DNA of 64,000 bases from Clostridia bacterium (GTDB lineage Bacteria; Bacillota; Clostridia; Caldicoprobacterales; Caldicoprobacteraceae), in contig PKRC01000001.1 in the NCBI GenBank assembly GCA_017577715.1, positions 124,001 through 188,000 on the forward strand, given 5' to 3'. A program made the position numbers and the translations under genes. Below, piece by piece: positions 58,417-64,000 of this stretch. The notes under the pieces were generated by a model. That model was not told where the DNA came from and did no database searches. It was given only the letters and a program-made list of their open reading frames with translations. Numbering within the stretch: the stretch's first letter is position 1; the number at the start of each line of letters is the position of its first letter.

Positions 58417-59556
58417 ATGAAGGTGAAGAGGTATATCGGCCATACCGTCCAGGAGACTATGCAAAAGGTAAAGGCTGAAATGGGTAAAGATGCCCTCATA
58501 CTCAGCACCCGCAAGGTACGACAAAAGGGGATAATGGGTTGGTTTAAAAGGCCGCTCATTGAAGTGGTGGCAGCTGCCGATGAATCCAGGGAGGAAAATT
58601 TCATCCCCCGCCGGGTAATGTCAGCCAACGCTACAAGCTATGCTCTGTTAGGTAGGCAGGATGATACCAGTCGGGTTTTGGAGAAACTAGAAGCTCAGAT
58701 CGCCAATATGGGTGAAATGTTAGACAAATTGACGAGTAGCTTAAAAGCAACGGAAGGCCGTGCAGACCTAAACATAAAACACGAATACATTCCATATTAT
58801 GAGATGCTTGTTAAAAATGAGGTAAACGAGGACATCGCAAAGGACATCATACAAAAAGCTGGTCTGCTTCACGAGAGGAGCTCTGCTGATTTCAAGCGGT
58901 GTTTGGAACAGGTGCTGATGGAGCGCATTGGGCCTTCTCGGCCTTTGGAGGTATCGCCTGGCAGGCGCAAAGTGGTGATATTCGTTGGTCCTACCGGAGT
59001 TGGCAAGACCACCTCTCTGGCAAAGCTGGCAGCCATATTTTCCATACAAAAGCAGATGAGAGTTGGGCTCATAACCGCCGATACATACAGAATTGCAGCG
59101 GTGGACCAGCTCAAGATATACGCAGAGATCATGGAGCTTCCCTTGAGCATCGTGTATTCGCCCCGGGAGGTGGTAGATGCTCTCGAAGAACACAATGATA
59201 AAGATGTGGTGTTTATAGATACGGCTGGCAAGAGCATCAGGGACAGGGCGCAGGAAAAGGAAATATTGGAGCTAATCTCTTTGAGCAAGGCCGATGAAGT
59301 CTATCTGGTGCTGAGCTGCAACACAAGCTATTCCGGGTGTTTAAATATAATAAGGAGCTACAGCTTTTTGCCCGATTACAAGCTGCTGTTCACTAAAGTG
59401 GATGAAGCTTCCAGCTATGGGATCATATTAAACTGCCGCCATATCAGCGGTAGGCCGCTGTCGTACATAGCTACCGGCCAGAGCGTGCCCGATGATATAG
59501 AGGTGGCTGACCCTAATAAGCTGTTATCCTGTATTATGAAGAGGGTGGAAGTTTGA
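58417..59556 (+). CDS. flhF: flagellar biosynthesis GTPase FlhF
   Basis: A 379-residue SRP-family GTPase. An N-terminal basic domain (VKRYIGHTVQETMQKVKAEMGKDALILSTRKVRQKGIMGWF) leads to the NG core with GPTGVGKTTSLAKLAA (191-206), TADTYRIAAVDQLKIYAEIM and DTAGKS. FlhF places the flagellar base on the membrane, together with FlhG. Four bases after flhA and overlapping flhG by four bases. Confidence 0.96.
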   Translation: MKVKRYIGHTVQETMQKVKAEMGKDALILSTRKVRQKGIMGWFKRPLIEVVAAADESREENFIPRRVMSANATSYALLGRQDDTSRVLEKLEAQIANMGEMLDKLTSSLKATEGRADLNIKHEYIPYYEMLVKNEVNEDIAKDIIQKAGLLHERSSADFKRCLEQVLMERIGPSRPLEVSPGRRKVVIFVGPTGVGKTTSLAKLAAIFSIQKQMRVGLITADTYRIAAVDQLKIYAEIMELPLSIVYSPREVVDALEEHNDKDVVFIDTAGKSIRDRAQEKEILELISLSKADEVYLVLSCNTSYSGCLNIIRSYSFLPDYKLLFTKVDEASSYGIILNCRHISGRPLSYIATGQSVPDDIEVADPNKLLSCIMKRVEV

Positions 59557-60449
59557 TGGACCAGGCCGAAAAGTTAAGGCAGATTGTAAATGAGTTAAGG
59601 GAAAGGCAGCGTGCCTCGCTTCAAAAGGGGCGTATCATAACTGTAACCAGCGGAAAGGGCGGTGTGGGCAAGACCAATTTCACCCTCAACTGTGCCATCG
59701 CTTTAAACAGCATGGGACACAGGACGCTCATTATAGATGCAGATTTCGGGCTGTCCAACATAGACGTGATGCTTGGGATGATCCCCAGGTACAATTTGTT
59801 CCATGTAATTACCAACAAAAAGAGCATTGAAGAGGTTATAGTTGAAGGCCCATGTGGTATCAGATTCATTGCAGGAGGATCAGGTATATGGGAGCTCCTA
59901 AACCTTTCCACCCAGGATATGGAAGTCCTGATGAAGCAGCTTGAGCGATTGGACGATCTAGCAGATATAATAATGATAGATACTGGAGCTGGTGTCTCCG
60001 ACAAGGTTATTCGGATGATTCTGGCTGCCAACGAAGCCATTGTTATCACCACGCCCGAACCTACGTCGGTAACCGATGCATATGCTCTGGTGAAATCGGT
60101 GGTAACCATAAAGAAGGATATGAGCTTAAGGGTGGTGGTCAATAGGGCCGAGAGCGCCCAGGAGGCAACGGACGTTATGGACAAGTTTATAAGGGTGGTT
60201 GAAAGGTTTCTTGATGTCAAACTGGAACCTCTGGGGTATATCCTGTATGACGATGCAGTGGTGAAGGCTACCAAACGGCAAAGGCCTTTTGTGCTGGAAT
60301 ACCCAAGAAGCCATGCATCAAGGCAGGTGTACACCATGGCCCACGCTATAGTGGCAGGAGAGCGGGCCGACGTCGGTGAGGCACAAGGATTTAGAGGATA
60401 TGTAAACCAGTTTCTTAAGCTGTTGGACTTTAAGCGAAAAGCGCTTTAG
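59553..60449 (+). CDS. flhG: flagellum site-determining MinD-like ATPase FlhG
   Basis: A 298-residue MinD/ParA ATPase (FleN/YlxH). Deviant Walker A SGKGGVGKTNF (33-43), IIDADFGLSNIDVMLG (Walker A' / switch I) and MIDTGAGVSD (switch II) are visible. The N-terminal AEKLRQIVNELRER resembles the FlhF-activating segment (DQAEKLR). It controls flagellar number and placement with FlhF. Confidence 0.96.
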   Translation: MMDQAEKLRQIVNELRERQRASLQKGRIITVTSGKGGVGKTNFTLNCAIALNSMGHRTLIIDADFGLSNIDVMLGMIPRYNLFHVITNKKSIEEVIVEGPCGIRFIAGGSGIWELLNLSTQDMEVLMKQLERLDDLADIIMIDTGAGVSDKVIRMILAANEAIVITTPEPTSVTDAYALVKSVVTIKKDMSLRVVVNRAESAQEATDVMDKFIRVVERFLDVKLEPLGYILYDDAVVKATKRQRPFVLEYPRSHASRQVYTMAHAIVAGERADVGEAQGFRGYVNQFLKLLDFKRKAL

Positions 60450-60467
60450 GGGGTTGATGGGAACACC

Positions 60468-61139
60468 ATGCTTATAAAAGACGCCATAAATGTTGGAGAG
60501 AAAATCGAGGTGGTGGTACGGGGACGTTTAAATGCGGATCCCAAAACCTGTTTCAGCATGGTGCAGGATGTCCCTCAAGATGATGAATTGCTCATTACCA
60601 TGCCCACGATAAAAGGGGAGCCTGTCGTGTTGGCCATTGGGCAAAGAGTAACGGTAAATTTCTTTCGCGAGCGGGGACAGTTCTACTTTGAGGCCGAGGT
60701 CATGGACCGACAGCAGACAGAGGCGATACAGCTTATACGCCTAAAGCGAGTTTCACCCATACACAGGATTCAGAGGCGTAACTTTTACAGGTTAAAGATA
60801 AATTTGCCTGTCCTTTTCAGGTTGGCTGAGCAGGGCAATCAGGCAGACGGGGCTAATTATATCAAAGCTTATACTGTAGACGTAAGCGGCGGTGGGATGC
60901 GGCTTTTGACCGATGAGGAATTGAAGCCAGGCCAACAGCTGGAATGCCGCCTTTCAATCGGAGAAAAAGATTTCCTTGAATTAAAAGGCCTGGTTATAAG
61001 GGTTGGTCCCTGCGTGGAGGGTCATTACAGATTTGAAGCGGGGATTAAGTTTGTCGATATTTTAGAATCCGAGCGGGATAGGTTAATTCGGTTCATATTT
61101 CAGCAGCAGCGCAGGTTAAAGGCAAAAGGCCTCATATAG
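60468..61139 (+). CDS. PilZ domain protein (YcgR type), c-di-GMP effector
   Basis: A 223-residue protein with an N-terminal YcgR_2-like beta domain (about 1-95) and a C-terminal PilZ domain. The c-di-GMP-binding arginine motif is RRNFYR (103-108) and the DVSGGGMRL motif is at 138-146. In Bacillus, YpfA/MotI brakes the motor by binding MotA. It sits after flhG, in the place normally taken by cheB, and 18 bases after flhG. The ligand follows from the motif; the target is inferred. Confidence 0.93.
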   Translation: MLIKDAINVGEKIEVVVRGRLNADPKTCFSMVQDVPQDDELLITMPTIKGEPVVLAIGQRVTVNFFRERGQFYFEAEVMDRQQTEAIQLIRLKRVSPIHRIQRRNFYRLKINLPVLFRLAEQGNQADGANYIKAYTVDVSGGGMRLLTDEELKPGQQLECRLSIGEKDFLELKGLVIRVGPCVEGHYRFEAGIKFVDILESERDRLIRFIFQQQRRLKAKGLI

Positions 61140-61220
61140 ATTAAGCAGGCAGACTATAAAAGGGAGCCTTCGTGAGGAGCATAGCCTTGTACAAAGCAAA
61201 AGGATTGGGGGGTTAATTCA

Positions 61221-63206
61221 ATGGATAACGAACAGTATATGAAACTATTCATCGAGGAGAGCAAAGAACATCTTCAAAACCTGAATAACAACCTTCTTGT
61301 GCTGGAACAGCAGCCGGACAATGCTGACGTGATAAACGAGATATTTCGATCGGCCCACACCTTAAAGGGCATGGCTGGTAGCATGGGCTTTAAAAACATG
61401 GCAAACCTGGCGCATGCCATGGAAAATGTGCTGGATAAAATTAGAAAAGGAAATATGGACGTGAGCGCCGACATTATGGATGCGCTATTTGAGGCTTTGG
61501 ATATCCTTGATGGGTTACTCCAAGGCATTATAGACAAGGGCATGGAGGATTTCATGGATATAAACGATATAAGTGCTAAACTTCAGGGCCTTGTAGATGA
61601 TTCAGGTAGCAAGGATGCGGACCATAGCCCACAAAAGCTGGAAAGAGAAGGCATACCCCTGGCCGATCACCATTTACACGTGATGGAGGAAGCAGTGAAA
61701 AACGGATTTACGCCTTATTACATAGAAGTTAGGCTCAAGGAGACCTGCCTCATGAAGGCTGCCCGGGCGTACATAATCTTTAAAGCCATCGAAAACTTTG
61801 GCCATATAATTTATTCCAACCCTTCGGCTCAGGACATAGAAGAGGAAAAATTTGATCTATCTTTTTCAGTGGTGGCGGTATGCAAAGCCGAGCTCGACAC
61901 TATAAAGAAGGAGCTGGACAGCATTTCGGAGATAGAAAGCATCGATATAAGGGAAATTCACCCGGATGATATACACGGCCACAGCCAAAGCAAGAAACCA
62001 CAGGCTCAGGAGACGGATAGGACGGCTGCGCCCCAAATTAAGGATAAGATATCCAGAGGAACCGGCAGGAGCATCAGGGTTAATATCGGAAGGCTGGATA
62101 GGCTCATGAACCTGGTCAGCGAGCTGATCATCATAAAGAACCGCCTACAAGATTTGCAGCGGTATGGCGACACGGCGGTAATGGCCGAATCGTTGGAGTA
62201 TCTGGGCAGGGTGACAGGAGAGCTCCATGACGCTGTAATGAAAGTAAGGATGATCCCTATCCAGGTGGTGTTCGAACAGTTTCCCAGAACGGTTCGGAAT
62301 CTAGCCAGGAGTACGGGCAAGGAAGTCAAGCTCAACATATTCGGAGCCGAAACTGAGGTTGACCGGACCATCGTTGATGAGATCGGGGAGCCGCTAATAC
62401 ACCTCATCAGAAATGCCATTGACCACGGCATAGAACCTCCTCAGGAGCGCATAGCCCTTGGCAAGCCTTCTGCCGGGCTTGTGGAGCTTAAAGCCTATCA
62501 TGATGGCGATAGCGTGGTGATAGAGGTCAGCGACGATGGAAGGGGCATAGATATCGACAAGGTTTTAAAGCGCGCGATAGAGCAAAAGCTGGTGTCACGC
62601 GAGGAAGCCGAAACCTTAAGCCAGCAGGAGATATTGCAGTTTATATTTGAAGCGGGTTTCAGCACTGCTGAAAAAGTAACCGACATTTCAGGGCGCGGTG
62701 TGGGGATGGATGTGGTTAAGACCAAAATCGAGTCCATTGGCGGTGTGGTTGATATAGACAGCCGTCCAAACCACGGAACGCGGTTTATAATCAGATTGCC
62801 TCTAACCCTTTCCATCATTCAGGCTTTGCTTGTATCCGTAGGGCAGGAGGTTTATGCCATACCTATAGGTTCCATAAAAGAGATAATAGAAATACCTGCA
62901 AAATCTATAAAGCTGGTACGCCAAAAAGAGTTCATCGATTATCGCGGACTTCTAATACCTTTTTTCCGACTGGCAAAGGTGCTGGAATGTCCCGGAGAGG
63001 TTAAGGCGGATGATGTGGTCACTGCTGTGATAGTAAAGAAGGGAGAAAGGTTGGCGGCACTGTCTGTGGATGAGCTGATAGGCCAGCAGGAGATAGTCAT
63101 CAAGCCGCTGGGAAAAGCACTTTCCAAGATCAAGATCGTGTCAGGAGCCACTATCCTGGGTGATGGGCGTGTAGTGCTCATCCTGGATGTAAACCACTTG
63201 ATTTAA
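61221..63206 (+). CDS. cheA: chemotaxis histidine kinase CheA
   Basis: A 661-residue kinase with all five domains: P1 with the phospho-accepting His in RSAHTLKGMAGSMGF (H46), a P2 domain (about 155-255), dimerisation P3 (about 285-345), the HATPase P4 with LIRNAIDHGIEPPQ and VSDDGRGID, and the CheW-like P5 (about 510-650). It phosphorylates CheY and CheB under receptor control. An 81-base gap precedes the ATG, holding only the ribosome binding site region GGGGGG. Confidence 0.98.
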   Translation: MDNEQYMKLFIEESKEHLQNLNNNLLVLEQQPDNADVINEIFRSAHTLKGMAGSMGFKNMANLAHAMENVLDKIRKGNMDVSADIMDALFEALDILDGLLQGIIDKGMEDFMDINDISAKLQGLVDDSGSKDADHSPQKLEREGIPLADHHLHVMEEAVKNGFTPYYIEVRLKETCLMKAARAYIIFKAIENFGHIIYSNPSAQDIEEEKFDLSFSVVAVCKAELDTIKKELDSISEIESIDIREIHPDDIHGHSQSKKPQAQETDRTAAPQIKDKISRGTGRSIRVNIGRLDRLMNLVSELIIIKNRLQDLQRYGDTAVMAESLEYLGRVTGELHDAVMKVRMIPIQVVFEQFPRTVRNLARSTGKEVKLNIFGAETEVDRTIVDEIGEPLIHLIRNAIDHGIEPPQERIALGKPSAGLVELKAYHDGDSVVIEVSDDGRGIDIDKVLKRAIEQKLVSREEAETLSQQEILQFIFEAGFSTAEKVTDISGRGVGMDVVKTKIESIGGVVDIDSRPNHGTRFIIRLPLTLSIIQALLVSVGQEVYAIPIGSIKEIIEIPAKSIKLVRQKEFIDYRGLLIPFFRLAKVLECPGEVKADDVVTAVIVKKGERLAALSVDELIGQQEIVIKPLGKALSKIKIVSGATILGDGRVVLILDVNHLI

Positions 63207-63214
63207 AGGGGGTC

Positions 63215-63664
63215 ATGAAATTGTCAGAGAGCGGTCAGCTTAAGCAGTACATAGCCTTTGAGATAGATGATGAAATATACGCTATAGATGTGCTGTTTGT
63301 AGAGTCCATAGAGAGGATGACGCAGATAACCAGAGTGCCCCACAGTCCACCCGAGGTACTGGGGGTCATCAACTTGAGAGGGGATGTAATGCCGGTGATG
63401 AGTGCGAGGCGCATGCTGGGCTATGAAGAAAAGACGGCTGACGATGCAACGCGGATAGCAATACTGCGATACGACGAGTGCCGAATAGGGATGATAGTTG
63501 ACCGGGTAACCGAGATATTGAATATACCTCAAGATGAAGTGCTGTGGGGTGGGGAGGCTTTAGATGAAAAGAGAAAGGTGGTCATCTCCGGGCTCATAAA
63601 CTTAAGAGATAAGCCGGTTATGATAGTAGATATACCCCGTACTTTGGAATGGCTGTTAAACTGA
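63215..63664 (+). CDS. cheW: chemotaxis coupling protein CheW
   Basis: A 149-residue SH3-like adaptor: QYIAFEIDDEIYAIDVLFVESIERMTQITRVPHSPPEVLGVINLRGDVMPVMSARRMLGY is the typical core. It links receptors to CheA. GGGGG directly precedes the ATG. Its stop codon is followed after 22 bases by cheC. Confidence 0.97.
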   Translation: MKLSESGQLKQYIAFEIDDEIYAIDVLFVESIERMTQITRVPHSPPEVLGVINLRGDVMPVMSARRMLGYEEKTADDATRIAILRYDECRIGMIVDRVTEILNIPQDEVLWGGEALDEKRKVVISGLINLRDKPVMIVDIPRTLEWLLN

Positions 63665-63686
63665 AAAGGCTAGGAGTGTAAGGTTC

Positions 63687-64000
63687 ATGCCATTTTCCTT
63701 TGATGATCTAAATTCCCTGTATTTGGATATATTGAGGGAGATAGGCACGATTGGAGCTGGCAATGCTGCTACATCCCTTTCAAAGATGCTAAACAGGCGA
63801 ATCGACATGAATGTTCCCGAGGTAAAGATAGCCGAGTTTAAAGATTTGGAAGACATAATGGAAGGAGCCGAAACCCATGTAGCGGGCATATATCTTGAGT
63901 TTAAAGGCGATATAAGCGGCACTGTCTTATTGGTGCTAGATGTAATTTCAGCCAAGCGTATCACCGCGCTGTTGCTGGGAAATGATTATGGCAGTATCTT
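63687..64000 (+). CDS. cheC: chemotaxis protein CheC, N-terminal part
   Basis: The frame opens at ATG 63687 and is still open at the window edge, so about 104 residues are visible. The first phosphatase helix ILREIGTIGAGNAATSLSKML carries the conserved Glu and Asn of the CheC/FliY/CheX family; FKGDISGTVLLVLDVISAKRITALLLG follows. CheC dephosphorylates CheY-P and binds CheD, which is expected just downstream. A weak GGAGTG lies before the ATG. Confidence 0.93.
   Translation, partial: MPFSFDDLNSLYLDILREIGTIGAGNAATSLSKMLNRRIDMNVPEVKIAEFKDLEDIMEGAETHVAGIYLEFKGDISGTVLLVLDVISAKRITALLLGNDYGSI

Noticed and set aside
1..64000. Mobile elements, prophage genes, CRISPR arrays, tRNA or rRNA genes
   Set aside because: No transposase, integrase, direct-repeat array, tRNA-like cloverleaf or rRNA stretch was recognised; gene content is core housekeeping, sporulation and motility.

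Overview
The window reads as a chromosomal segment of an anaerobic, endospore-forming, flagellated low-to-mid GC Firmicute of the class Clostridia. The evidence is the combination of spoIIAA-spoIIAB-sigF, a spoVA operon and yunB; a complete fla/che operon in the Bacillus/Clostridia order; an IspH-ribosomal S1 fusion, which is a clostridial arrangement; a T-box leader; and an aldo/keto reductase carrying clostridial ferredoxin clusters. A genus cannot be fixed without a search. Composition looks even throughout. I see no insertion sequence, prophage, CRISPR array, tRNA or rRNA.

Layout. Bases 1-6600, plus strand: the 3' end of surE, a YpmA-like protein, an RpiR-type regulator, a histidine phosphatase, a HutP-family protein, aroH, cmk, plsC and ispH-S1, ending at a terminator. 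Bases 6600-9070: cheR and cheB facing each other, then a small protein behind a structured leader. Bases 9199-11751: an L,D-transpeptidase, a lipoate ligase and a TPR protein. Bases 11730-14900, minus strand: a class A penicillin-binding protein and speD, the latter behind an unassigned structured leader RNA. Bases 15067-18341: a divergent FtsH, a Tyr/Met/Pro-rich protein, ribosomal protein L25/Ctc and a 74-aa protein.

Bases 18400-23490 form the sporulation block: the SpoIIAA-SpoIIAB-SigmaF partner-switching module, then spoVAA-AB-AC-AD-AE for dipicolinate import into the forespore. Two small unannotated ORFs sit inside it. A second class A PBP (minus strand), yunB and a serine T-box controlling an aminotransferase plus serA follow. 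Bases 30467-37295 hold a PRC-barrel protein, a YtxH-like protein, an AI-2E family transporter, alaS, ireB, an aldo/keto reductase, ruvX and a DUF1292 protein, closed by a very strong hairpin.

Bases 37456-64000 are one long motility operon: flgB, flgC, fliE, fliF-J, a MotE-like protein, fliK, flgD, a flagellar operon protein, flgE, flbD, motA, motB, fliL, fliM, fliY, cheY, fliO-R, flhB, flhA, flhF, flhG, a PilZ protein, cheA, cheW and a partial cheC. It encodes basal body, export gate, stator, switch and core chemotaxis. cheB is absent from its usual place before cheA; it lies at 7.6 kb next to cheR, and a PilZ protein occupies the slot.

The most interesting items are non-coding. They are the 12-bp-closed leader RNA upstream of speD, a 16-bp inverted repeat that buries the start codon of the first PBP, a shared inverted-repeat motif upstream of cheR and flgB, and several structured intergenic elements.
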